Below, piece by piece: positions 1 to 7,673 of a stretch of 13,007 bases of DNA. This DNA is from CAZEUZ01 sp964515805. Lineage in GTDB: Bacteria; Pseudomonadota; Gammaproteobacteria; Pseudomonadales; Cellvibrionaceae. Within the stretch, counting starts at the first letter, position 1, and every line of letters starts with the position of its first letter. The notes under the pieces were generated by a model that saw only the letters and a list, made by a program, of their open reading frames with translations, was not told the origin of the DNA and did not search any database. The stretch lies in the NCBI GenBank assembly GCA_964515805.1, contig CAZEUZ010000168.1, forward strand, positions 1 to 13,007. Reading direction: 5' to 3'. The position numbers and the translations under genes were made by a program.

Positions 1-1357
1 CAAAAGGAAAGGATGAAATTTCGCCGAGTCCCGATCGCAACATCTGCAAAATGACGGCAGCCAGGTTAGTTCGCAAAATTTCCGCTTCGGTAAATTCAGG
101 CCGGTTAAGAAAATCGTCTTCGCTATAGAGCCGGATACAGACGCCTTCACTAATCCTGCCACAGCGACCCTTGCGTTGATTGGCGCTGGCCTGGGAAATC
201 GGCTCTACCGGTAAGCGTTGAATTTTATGGCGAACGCTGTAGCGGCTAATACGCGCATAGCCGGTATCAATCACATAGCGAATACCTGGCACGGTAACAG
301 AGGTTTCCGCAACATTGGTGGCCAGTATAATGCGGCGGCCACGATGTGGTTGAAAGACGCGGTTTTGTTGTTGAATGCTCAGTTTCGCATAAAGAGGCAA
401 CACTTCAACATGAGGAATGTTCACCTGATTCAGTTGCCGCATTGCCTCGTTAATCTCAGCTTCGCCACTGAGAAATACCAAGATATCGCTCTCTTGGTGA
501 CGAACACTGTTATTCCATTGCTGAATCTCATCAATAGCCGCCAGTATACCGCCATAGATGTCGTCAGTTTCCATCTCTGCCATGGGACGATAAATCACTT
601 CTACTGGATAGGTGCGGCCAGAGACTTCTATAATCGGAGCCTGATCGAAGTGTTGAGAAAACTTCTCCACGTCAATAGTCGCGGAAGTGATGATAATTTT
701 GAGATCGGGGCGTTTGGGCAACAACTGCTTGAGGTAACCCAGCAGAAAGTCAATATTTAAACTGCGTTCATGGGCTTCATCGATAATTAACGTGTCGTAA
801 CGATTGAGAAAGCGATCCTGTTGAATTTCAGACAATAAAATGCCGTCTGTCATCAGCTTAATGTGAGTATTGGGAGACACCTTGTCGGTAAACCGTACCT
901 GATAGCCAACAGACTCACCTAGCGTAACATTAAGCTCTTCAGCAATTCGACTTGCCACCGTACGGGCCGCCAAACGCCGTGGCTGCGTATGACCAATCAT
1001 GCCAAGCACTCCACGGCCAATATCGAGACAAATCTTAGGCAGCTGAGTCGTTTTACCGGAACCGGTTTCGCCGGCGAGCACAACGACCTGATGCTGTGCA
1101 ATGGTATCTGCAATATGTTGACGCTTATCGACAATAGGTAACGGTGGGTAGTCAATAGCGGGAACTGTTTGTCGGCGGCTGTTAACACGTTGTGTTGATA
1201 CGTTTATTTTTTCTTCTAACAGTGTTAGTTCAGCCATAATGTCTTGCTGGTTTTCACACAATCGCTGCAATCGTTGGTATTCCCGTATCAATCGATAACG
1301 GTCAATGCTGAGAACATCACCCAAGTGATCGGATAAGCTGTTGAGAGACACTTGCAT
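1..1357 (-). CDS. hrpA: ATP-dependent RNA helicase HrpA, N-terminal part (cut by window edge)
   Basis: DEAH-box RNA helicase; in the family HrpA uses ATP to unwind RNA and has been linked to mRNA processing and ribosome rescue in the cytoplasm. Reading the minus strand from ATG at 1357 gives 452 uninterrupted codons to the left edge. Visible motifs are the Walker A loop GETGSGKTT (residues 96-104, Lys102), a TQPRRLAA motif Ia, the DEAH box (193-196) followed by ERSLNIDFLLGYLK, the SAT motif (225-227), and motif VI QRKGRCGR (394-401). The roughly 95-residue N-terminal extension before Walker A and the wording around each motif match HrpA rather than HrpB. HrpA is about 1300 residues, so roughly two thirds lies outside the window. 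An in-frame stop at 1375-1373 makes ATG 1357 the first possible ATG start. No Shine-Dalgarno is visible before it. It is divergent from yejA. Confidence 0.97.
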   Translation of the reverse strand, partial: MQVSLNSLSDHLGDVLSIDRYRLIREYQRLQRLCENQQDIMAELTLLEEKINVSTQRVNSRRQTVPAIDYPPLPIVDKRQHIADTIAQHQVVVLAGETGSGKTTQLPKICLDIGRGVLGMIGHTQPRRLAARTVASRIAEELNVTLGESVGYQVRFTDKVSPNTHIKLMTDGILLSEIQQDRFLNRYDTLIIDEAHERSLNIDFLLGYLKQLLPKRPDLKIIITSATIDVEKFSQHFDQAPIIEVSGRTYPVEVIYRPMAEMETDDIYGGILAAIDEIQQWNNSVRHQESDILVFLSGEAEINEAMRQLNQVNIPHVEVLPLYAKLSIQQQNRVFQPHRGRRIILATNVAETSVTVPGIRYVIDTGYARISRYSVRHKIQRLPVEPISQASANQRKGRCGRISEGVCIRLYSEDDFLNRPEFTEAEILRTNLAAVILQMLRSGLGEISSFPF

Positions 1358-1385
1358 TTGAATCGGATAGACTTAAGATGGTTAC

Positions 1386-1414
1386 GAGATAAAGAAATCA
1401 AAACTCGCAGTCAA
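1386..1414 (-). promoter_or_regulatory. Candidate sigma-70 promoter for hrpA
   Basis: On the minus strand a -35 box TTGACT (1414-1409, five of six consensus bases) is followed after 17 bases by TATCTC (1391-1386, only three of six). Transcription would start near 1379, leaving a leader of about 22 bases before the hrpA ATG. Spacing and -35 are good and the -10 is weak. The whole 72-bp spacer between hrpA and yejA must also hold the yejA promoter, for which I found no convincing pair of boxes. Confidence 0.4.
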
Positions 1415-1429
1415 TGGACCTAATAATTT

Positions 1430-3319
1430 ATGTTGTTTTTATTCAGACTTAGCATTGTGGTCGTCATAAACCAGTTAATTATAGCGACTATCAGCTTCGC
1501 TGCTACTGAAAATAATGATGAACAAGAAATTATCCGCACCCATGCCATCGCCATGCATGGTGAACCGAAGTATCCAAAAGATTTTTCTCATTTCGACTAC
1601 ACCTCTGACGAGGCCGTTAAAGGTGGGTCGTTGAAACTGCATAGCGTCGGCAGTTTTGATAGCCTCAACCATTTGATCCCCAAAGGCAACCCAGCCGATA
1701 ATATCGGACTGATTTACGACACTATTACCAAGGCCGCCGCCGATGAACCCTTTACCCAATACGGCTTGTTAGCTCACACGATTGAGTATCCAAAAGACCG
1801 CAGCTGGGTAATCTTTCATCTTCGCCCGACAGCGCGGTTCCACGATGGTAAGCCAATTACAGCAGATGATGTCGTATTTACCTTCAATTTACTAGTCAGC
1901 AAGGGGCATCCCATTTTTCGCTTTATGTACGCTGATGTTGACTCTGTGATCGCCATTGATAAACAACGAGTCAAATTCAGCTTCAGCAATAACGAGAATA
2001 AAGAGTTACCGCTTATTGTCGGCGGCATACCGATATTACCTAAACATTACTGGATCGAGGAAGGCCACGAATTCGACAAGAGCGCGCTGGAAATTCCTCT
2101 CGGCAGCGGTCCCTACAAGGTTAAATCTATTGACGCCGGACGCAAGATTACTTACGAGCGGGAAAAAAACTACTGGGGCAGCAACTTAGCCGTCAATAAG
2201 TACTTATATAATTTCGATACCGTCAGTATCGACTACTATAGAGATGGAAACGTCGCTTTGGAGGCATTGAAAAGCGGCGAGTACGATTTCCGCCTGGAGA
2301 ACAATTCCAAAAGCTGGGCTACCGCTTACAATATACCTGCGATCAATAATGGCTCGCTGATTAGGAAAGAAGTTAAACACAGCGCCAATACCGGCATTCA
2401 GGCATTCATATTTAACACACGCAGACCGTTATTTAAGAATATGGCAGCACGCAAAGCCATTAACTATGCGTTTGATTTTGAATGGTCAAATAATGCTCTT
2501 TTCTATCAAGCTTACAAACGCTGCTACAGTTTTTTTTCCAACAGCGAATTTGCCGCAACTGAATTGCCTACTGGTAGGGAACTGGAAATTTTAGAAGGCT
2601 ACCGCGATCAGCTCCCAACCAGTGTATTTACTGAAGCTTACCAATTGCCAGTTACCGATGGATCCGGCCACAACCGCAGCAATTTACGGATTGCCAAAAA
2701 ACTGTTGGAAGATGCAGGTTACAAGGTTGTCAATAACCAATTAATGACGCCTGACGGCCAACCTTTTACCTTTGAGTTGCTGTTGGTATCGCCCGCTTTT
2801 GAGCGCATCGTCAATCCTTTTGTTAAAAATCTTAGTCGGTTAGGGATCACAGTTTTTACTCGCTTAGTCGACACCTCGCAATATATCAACCGTATTCGTA
2901 GCTTCGACTTCGATATGCTGGTGCAATCCATAGGCCAAAGTGAATCGCCGGGTAATGAACAGTGGAGTTATTGGGGTTCCGATGCCGCCGACACCCAGGG
3001 CAGCCAAAACTTAATCGGCATCAAGAATCCTATTATCGATCAGTTGATAAAATTAGTGGTCGATGCACCCTCCAGAAAAGAATTGGTCTACCGAGTCAAA
3101 GCCTTGGATCGCGTTTTACTGCATCATCATTATGTGGTGCCACAGTGGTATAAATCATCCACCCGTTTAGCTTATTGGGATAAATTTGGCATGCCTGTAA
3201 TCACGCCAGCATTCGACCGGTCTTTCAGTACAGGGATTATGAGCTGGTGGTATGATCGCGAAAAAGCCGGTCGACTGAATAATATCTACGATCAACAATC
3301 CAGTCAGATTCGGAATTAA
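1430..3319 (+). CDS. yejA: YejA-type oligopeptide ABC transporter, periplasmic binding protein
   Basis: Family 5 extracellular solute-binding protein, the periplasmic capture component of the YejABEF peptide importer. In enterobacteria this system takes up microcin C and peptides and affects resistance to antimicrobial peptides. The product is 629 residues, slightly longer than E. coli YejA (about 600). A Sec signal peptide is clear: a hydrophobic stretch at residues 7-22, then SFA before a likely cleavage after Ala24. The mature N-terminus has HAIAMHGEPKYPKDFSHFDY and KGGSLKL, very close to YejA. The family 5 signature region lies near residues 125-155 (SWVIFHLRPTARFHDGKPIT), and the YejA-specific AFDFEWSNNALFYQAYKR and NSEFAATELP are present. 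The Shine-Dalgarno is weak (GGA about 11 bases before ATG). The next gene starts 17 bases after the stop, suggesting an operon. A run of eight T (2530-2537) lies in frame. Confidence 0.95.
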   Translation: MLFLFRLSIVVVINQLIIATISFAATENNDEQEIIRTHAIAMHGEPKYPKDFSHFDYTSDEAVKGGSLKLHSVGSFDSLNHLIPKGNPADNIGLIYDTITKAAADEPFTQYGLLAHTIEYPKDRSWVIFHLRPTARFHDGKPITADDVVFTFNLLVSKGHPIFRFMYADVDSVIAIDKQRVKFSFSNNENKELPLIVGGIPILPKHYWIEEGHEFDKSALEIPLGSGPYKVKSIDAGRKITYEREKNYWGSNLAVNKYLYNFDTVSIDYYRDGNVALEALKSGEYDFRLENNSKSWATAYNIPAINNGSLIRKEVKHSANTGIQAFIFNTRRPLFKNMAARKAINYAFDFEWSNNALFYQAYKRCYSFFSNSEFAATELPTGRELEILEGYRDQLPTSVFTEAYQLPVTDGSGHNRSNLRIAKKLLEDAGYKVVNNQLMTPDGQPFTFELLLVSPAFERIVNPFVKNLSRLGITVFTRLVDTSQYINRIRSFDFDMLVQSIGQSESPGNEQWSYWGSDAADTQGSQNLIGIKNPIIDQLIKLVVDAPSRKELVYRVKALDRVLLHHHYVVPQWYKSSTRLAYWDKFGMPVITPAFDRSFSTGIMSWWYDREKAGRLNNIYDQQSSQIRN

Positions 3320-3326
3320 TCAATAC

Positions 3327-3330
3327 GAGG
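3327..3330 (+). promoter_or_regulatory. Ribosome binding site of the ABC_sub_bind lipoprotein gene
   Basis: GAGG with 6 bases to the ATG at 3337. It supports that start and gives this inserted gene a better translation signal than either of its flanking yej genes. Confidence 0.7.
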
Positions 3331-3336
3331 CTACCT

Positions 3337-4368
3337 ATGAAATTATTTAAATTTAATTATTTAATCTTATTCATTGTAAGCATATTGACTAATGGCTGTG
3401 CTGCTCACAGCGTGTCTGATCACGATACCGTCAGTCACCAGCATAAAAAAAGAATTTTGTTGCTCAATTCATACAACCATGGTTATACGTGGAGTGATAA
3501 TGCCGTTCTAGGGGTACGCGATACATTTAAAAACGACCAAAGTGTAGTAATCAATATTGAGTATATGGACACCAAAATGATCGACACCGAAGAACATTTT
3601 GAATTGCTCAAACAACTCTATGAAAATAAATACGCCCGATACACCATTGACGCCATTATTGCGTCAGACCAGAATGCGTTAAAATTTTTACGAAAATATA
3701 GAGACGAATTATTTCCGGATGTACCCTTGGTGCTTTGCGGCATCAATAATTTCAGTCAAGAGAAGGTAACGGGATTTAGAAACTACACTGTAGTCAATGC
3801 AAAATCTGATTTTGTAGCCAATTTTGAGTTAATTTTAGCGTTGCATCCTAACATTAAAACGCTGTATGTGATCAATGATACGGTAACGACGGCGAGATCA
3901 TTGCAAACAGAGTTTTTTGAAGCACTTAAAGAATACGAAGATAAATTTACTCTTAAAATCCTTGCGGATTTGTCACTGCAACATCTCATCAAGGAAGTCT
4001 CTTCGCTAGAACAAGACAGTGTCATTTACTACCTGTCTTTTTTTAAAGATGGCACCGGGCGCTCGTTAGCGCCTGCCGAAGTTATTCCCTATGTTTCACA
4101 AGCATCTCCTGTACCTATTTACGGTTCAACCGATTATATGTTGGGTCATGGTATCGTTGGCGGCAGTTTAAAAAGTGGTTATTTTCAGGGTAAAACAGCA
4201 GCCGATGCCGCGCGAAAGATTCTGCATGGTGTCCGTGCTGAGGACATTCCAATTGTGATGGATAATCCGAGCGTCTATATGTTTGACTACCTTCAGTTAC
4301 GGCGTTTTGATATTCGTACTTCCGAGCTTCCGAAAGGTAGCATTATCATCAATCAACCAGAATCCTAG
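3337..4368 (+). CDS. Lipoprotein with ABC_sub_bind-type sensing domain, inserted between yejA and yejB
   Basis: A 343-residue exported protein. The N-terminus (MKLFKF, a hydrophobic stretch at residues 7-17, then TNGC) looks like a lipoprotein signal with acylated Cys21, although the lipobox is not canonical because Thr and Asn occupy -3 and -2. A short His-rich linker (His24, 29, 34, 36) leads into a periplasmic-binding-protein fold: RILLLNSYNHGYTWSDNAV at the start, AIIASDQNALKFLRKY and FPDVPLVLCGINNF in the middle, and PIYGSTDYMLGHGIVGG later. I recognise this as the ABC transporter substrate-binding (ABC_sub_bind, PF04392-like) domain usually found as the periplasmic sensor of hybrid histidine kinases. 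In those, the stretch FDIRTSELPKGSIIINQPES leads into a membrane helix and kinase; here it is followed directly by the stop codon. It has no kinase, membrane exit helix or diguanylate cyclase. The ligand is unknown. It lies 17 bases after yejA and 12 before yejB, so it is probably co-transcribed. Family assignment is from memory of motifs; any role with YejAB is inference. Confidence 0.8.
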   Translation: MKLFKFNYLILFIVSILTNGCAAHSVSDHDTVSHQHKKRILLLNSYNHGYTWSDNAVLGVRDTFKNDQSVVINIEYMDTKMIDTEEHFELLKQLYENKYARYTIDAIIASDQNALKFLRKYRDELFPDVPLVLCGINNFSQEKVTGFRNYTVVNAKSDFVANFELILALHPNIKTLYVINDTVTTARSLQTEFFEALKEYEDKFTLKILADLSLQHLIKEVSSLEQDSVIYYLSFFKDGTGRSLAPAEVIPYVSQASPVPIYGSTDYMLGHGIVGGSLKSGYFQGKTAADAARKILHGVRAEDIPIVMDNPSVYMFDYLQLRRFDIRTSELPKGSIIINQPES

Positions 4369-4378
4369 GGCAACCCTA
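4366..4378 (+). repeat. Small hairpin across the lipoprotein stop codon and the yejB ribosome binding site
   Basis: TAGGG CAA CCCTA is a perfect 5-bp inverted repeat with a 3-base loop. It contains the TAG stop of the upstream gene and the only Shine-Dalgarno-like AGGG (4367-4370) before the yejB ATG at 4381. If it folds in mRNA it would cover the yejB binding site until ribosomes finishing the upstream gene open it. No T run follows, so it is not a terminator. Confidence 0.45.
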
Positions 4379-4380
4379 CA

Positions 4381-5481
4381 ATGGGCACTTATGTTTTACG
4401 GCGGCTACTGCTCATAGTCCCCACTCTATTTGGTATTCTGCTACTGAATTTTCTCATTGTTCAAGCGGCACCTGGTGGCCCAGTTGAACAAATGATCTAC
4501 CAACTGCAAAGTCACGGCGACAGCACTAGCCGTATTGCCGGCAGCAGCAGTGGCAATCTCGACATGAGCAGCCAGATGGGAGGAGGTTTAGGTGCCGATA
4601 ATAGCTATCGAGGTGCTCAGGGCTTGGAACCTGAAATACTTGAAGACATCAAAAAACTTTACGGATTTGACAAGCCTGCCCACGAGCGCTTTGCAATGAT
4701 GTTGGTCAGCTATATGCAGTTTGATTTTGGCGATAGTCTCTTTCGCAATACCGGCGTTGTCGACCTAATCATCGAAAAAATGCCAGTGTCGATTTCACTG
4801 GGTCTGTGGAGCACACTCCTGATTTACTTTATTTCCATACCCTTGGGTATTCGCAAGGCAGTCCTGCACGGCAGCCGGTTTGATATATGGAGCAGCAGCA
4901 TAATTATTACCGGCTATGCAATTCCTGGTTTTATCTTAGGAATTTTATTGATCGTGTTTTTCGCTGGCGGCAGCTATTACGATTGGTTCCCGTTGCGTGG
5001 GTTGACTTCAGATAATTTTGAGAAGCTTTCTTTCTTCGGCAAAATTGGTGACTATTTCTGGCATCTCTGCCTCCCATTGATAGCAAATACTATCGGCGGC
5101 TTTGCCACCCTCACCATGTTAACGAAGAACTCCTTTTTGGATGAAATCAACAAGCAATATGTACAAACAGCCCGAGCCAAAGGCTTGGAAGAAAAGCAAG
5201 TGCTTTATCGTCATATCTTCCGCAACGCCATGTTGATTATCATCGCTGGGTTCCCTGCCGCTTTCATTGGTTTATTTTTTACCGGCGCACTTCTGATTGA
5301 AAGTATATTCTCTCTAGACGGGTTGGGACTATTAGGTCTGGAATCAATCCTAACGAGGGACTATCCGGTCATTTTCGGCACCTTGTTTATATTTACATTG
5401 ATCGGCTTGATTATCAATCTGATTTCCGATTTGGTCTACGTCTTAGTCGATCCCAGAATTGACTTTGAAAGCAGGCAATAA
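4381..5481 (+). CDS. yejB: YejB-type oligopeptide ABC transporter permease
   Basis: Inner-membrane permease of the binding-protein-dependent family (BPD_transp_1), one of two channel subunits of the YejABEF importer. The product is 366 residues, as in E. coli YejB (364). It starts MGTYVLRRLLLIVPTLFGI, with APGGPVEQ after the first membrane helix. A Gly/Ser-rich periplasmic loop follows (about residues 50-80, including SNLD-like and NSYRGAQGL elements also seen in YejB). The core has DFGDSLFRN, SLGLWSTLLIYFISIPLGIR and AGGSYYDWFPLRG. The cytoplasmic EAA-type loop that docks on the ATPase is intact (QYVQTARAKGL through HIFRNAML, about residues 259-285). It ends with LVDPRIDF as in YejB. The intact coupling loop implies a working ATPase partner, but no yejE or yejF follows; the next gene is rnb after 163 bases. 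Translation may be coupled to the upstream lipoprotein gene. Confidence 0.95.
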   Translation: MGTYVLRRLLLIVPTLFGILLLNFLIVQAAPGGPVEQMIYQLQSHGDSTSRIAGSSSGNLDMSSQMGGGLGADNSYRGAQGLEPEILEDIKKLYGFDKPAHERFAMMLVSYMQFDFGDSLFRNTGVVDLIIEKMPVSISLGLWSTLLIYFISIPLGIRKAVLHGSRFDIWSSSIIITGYAIPGFILGILLIVFFAGGSYYDWFPLRGLTSDNFEKLSFFGKIGDYFWHLCLPLIANTIGGFATLTMLTKNSFLDEINKQYVQTARAKGLEEKQVLYRHIFRNAMLIIIAGFPAAFIGLFFTGALLIESIFSLDGLGLLGLESILTRDYPVIFGTLFIFTLIGLIINLISDLVYVLVDPRIDFESRQ

Positions 5482-5579
5482 ACTAAGAAACAATGAAATG
5501 TGATACAGCAAAATTTTTATCCTTTCAAAAAACTCTGACTGTTTGCCTAATTTTTTGCAGCAACTAACTGCTTATCATC

Positions 5580-5588
5580 TGCTATCAT
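5580..5588 (+). promoter_or_regulatory. Candidate extended -10 promoter for rnb
   Basis: TG at 5580-5581, one base, then TATCAT (5583-5588), five of six bases of the -10 consensus with the extended TG. No good -35 is found at 16-18 bases upstream, which extended -10 promoters can tolerate. A near copy, TGCTTATCAT, sits just upstream at 5569-5578. Transcription would start near 5595, giving a leader of about 50 bases. The rest of the 5482-5644 spacer is AT-rich with no convincing terminator and no readable remnant of yejE. Confidence 0.4.
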
Positions 5589-5644
5589 GAACGATTAAAT
5601 TATAGATAGTCGTTTAAGAAAACCATATCGTACGCCGCTACCCT

Positions 5645-7666
5645 ATGCTAAGTAAAGATGCACTTGCCACTCTCTCTCAACTAAAAGACACCATCCAAGC
5701 TAATAAGGATATAGCGTTAGGCACGGTGCGCGGAACCACTGGAAGGTTTGGTTTTGTGAATCTTGATGATGGTCGGGAAGCGTTTATCGACCACGAACAA
5801 ATGGCGCGGGTATTTCCCGAAGACAGAATTGAAGTCAGTGTTAGTAGCAATGAAAAAGGTCAACTGAATGCAGAATTAGAAAAATTCATCTCATCTCCCA
5901 CAAAGAAGCTGTATGGCCAATACTGCATTCGTGGCAAAGGCCATTTCATCGCCGCAGAATTACAGCAATCCCAGCGCTGGATTTTTATTCCACCAAAACA
6001 CCGAGCTAACAGTCGTGATGGTGACTATATTACTGCTCAAATTATCAGGCACCCATTTCAGGATGGCAAACCTCAAGCCAAAGTGCTAACTGTACTGGGC
6101 AACCCAGAAACCGCTGGTATTGAGCGATTATGCACGCTCACGAAATTTGGGATTGACGAACAATGGCCAGAAAACATTCTCAAACAAGTTGACCAAATCT
6201 GTCAACAACCCACCGTAACCAACTATGGAGAGGATTTAAAAAATCTTCCCTTGGTTACCATCGACTCCGCTAGCACCCGCGACATCGACGATGCACTGGC
6301 AATAGAGAGTCACGATAAGGGCTGGGTTCTACATGTCGCCATTGCCGACCCAAGCAGTGAAATTGATTGTGACAGCCCTCTGGGAAATCTGGCCAGATCC
6401 CGCGTCAGCACACTCTACTTGCCTGGCAAGCCGGTGCCTATGCTACCTGAAACACTATCAACTGACCGTTTTGCACTGATTGCTAACACTTGCAGGAACG
6501 CATTGATATGTCGACTCAATATTACTCACAAGGGTGAAATTGAGGATTATCATTTTCACTTTGCCACAGTACGCTCACAGGCAAAGCTAAGTTATCAACA
6601 AGTCACTGCATTATTGACCGATGAACCTTTTACCATCACCGGCAATCTGTCTGACGCCAGTTGTCATAAGGACCAATTAAAGGCCCTCCAGGCTTGTGGT
6701 AAAGCACTCAAACGTTATCGTCACGATCACTGTCTCGTTAGTTGCAACCGGGCTGACTATTACTTATGCCTGGATAATCAAGGCAAGCTTGAAAAGATTG
6801 AAAAAGTAGGGCGGACATTGGCACACAGCATAGTTGAAGAAGCTATGTTGGCAACCAATATGTGCGCCGGAGATTTTTTAGCAAAACATGACGTTGGTAT
6901 TTTCAGTTGCCACGGTGGCATTAGAGAAGAGCGGCGTAAAGACATTGAAATGCTGTTTAAAGAGCAGTTGCCTGAAGATATAGCTATCGATACCACAAAG
7001 CTAGAAAGTTTCTGCCATATGATCAGAACGATTCAAAGTAATGAGAAGTATCAACCACTGTTGACAATCTACCAGCGCCATCTACAAGCCAGTGAATTAT
7101 CAATCCGCCCAAAACCACATTTCGGACTCGGGATCGAACACTATGCCACTGTTACATCACCCATCAGGCGCTATCAGGATTTTTATAATCATACGGCTAT
7201 ACGTTCAATCTTGAATAAAAAAGTGGTGAATGGACAACAATCTGATAGAGAGCAACAACACAATTCACCTAATCCGTCGATTGAAACCAAACAGTTGGAA
7301 AAAATTAATGCCCAACTAAACTATAATCGTCAGACAGTTCGCTATCTGGAAAATTGGCTAATTTGTGATTATATGACAGATAAAATAGGCAGGACTTTTA
7401 CAGCCACTGTTTCCATACTAAGCCGTCGTGGTGTTGGTATAAGACTTGTCGATACGGGCATTGAAGGCTTTGTGTATGCCAAGAAAACAGTTACAAGAGG
7501 TACACCAGAATCTGCCGATAAACTTTCATTTAACCAGCAACGCATGCAATTGACTTGGAATGAAGATTGTTATCTGCTCGATCAGGTCGTTAAAGTTACA
7601 TTAGTAAAGATTGACCAGGACAAAAAATCCCTGCATTTTGCATGGAGCAGTAGATCGGATAACTAA
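5645..7666 (+). CDS. rnb: Exoribonuclease II (RNase II)
   Basis: Processive 3'-to-5' hydrolytic exoribonuclease of the RNB family, degrading single-stranded RNA to mononucleotides in the cytoplasm. The length, 673 residues, fits RNase II (644 in E. coli) rather than RNase R (about 800). The cold-shock RNA-binding domain is near residues 22-80 (GRFGFVNLDDGREAFI). The RNB catalytic domain carries TIDSASTRDIDDAL with Asp207, Asp213, Asp215 and Asp216, spaced exactly as the four metal-binding aspartates of E. coli RNase II (201, 207, 209, 210). The YLPG tyrosine (Tyr258) and HFGLGIEHYATVTSPIRRY with Arg508 are also present. A C-terminal S1 domain covers about 580-665. A hydrophilic Gln/Ser/Asn-rich insert at about 527-545 joins RNB and S1. 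No Shine-Dalgarno precedes the ATG, but an in-frame stop at 5615 and no other start codon between support it. Confidence 0.95.
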   Translation: MLSKDALATLSQLKDTIQANKDIALGTVRGTTGRFGFVNLDDGREAFIDHEQMARVFPEDRIEVSVSSNEKGQLNAELEKFISSPTKKLYGQYCIRGKGHFIAAELQQSQRWIFIPPKHRANSRDGDYITAQIIRHPFQDGKPQAKVLTVLGNPETAGIERLCTLTKFGIDEQWPENILKQVDQICQQPTVTNYGEDLKNLPLVTIDSASTRDIDDALAIESHDKGWVLHVAIADPSSEIDCDSPLGNLARSRVSTLYLPGKPVPMLPETLSTDRFALIANTCRNALICRLNITHKGEIEDYHFHFATVRSQAKLSYQQVTALLTDEPFTITGNLSDASCHKDQLKALQACGKALKRYRHDHCLVSCNRADYYLCLDNQGKLEKIEKVGRTLAHSIVEEAMLATNMCAGDFLAKHDVGIFSCHGGIREERRKDIEMLFKEQLPEDIAIDTTKLESFCHMIRTIQSNEKYQPLLTIYQRHLQASELSIRPKPHFGLGIEHYATVTSPIRRYQDFYNHTAIRSILNKKVVNGQQSDREQQHNSPNPSIETKQLEKINAQLNYNRQTVRYLENWLICDYMTDKIGRTFTATVSILSRRGVGIRLVDTGIEGFVYAKKTVTRGTPESADKLSFNQQRMQLTWNEDCYLLDQVVKVTLVKIDQDKKSLHFAWSSRSDN

Positions 7667-7673
7667 GCACATC

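Noticed and set aside
218..760. A 180-codon open frame on the plus strand
   Set aside because: It lies wholly antisense to the motif-rich helicase core of hrpA, and its product shows no recognisable domain; it is a shadow frame.
1475..1759. A 94-codon open frame on the minus strand
   Set aside because: Antisense to the conserved N-terminal part of yejA; codon pattern and motifs support only yejA.
3337..4368. Reading the inserted gene as a truncated or frameshifted histidine kinase pseudogene
   Set aside because: The frame is intact with its own ribosome binding site and signal sequence, and yejB begins 12 bases after the stop with no kinase remnant, so a stand-alone domain protein is more likely.
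4540..4625. Gly/Ser-rich stretch in YejB as an unusual insertion
   Set aside because: E. coli YejB has a similar Gly-rich loop at the same place, so it is a family trait.
5482..5644. Possible remnant of yejE in the spacer after yejB
   Set aside because: The spacer is AT-rich with many stops in the forward frames, and I could not recognise any permease motif in it.
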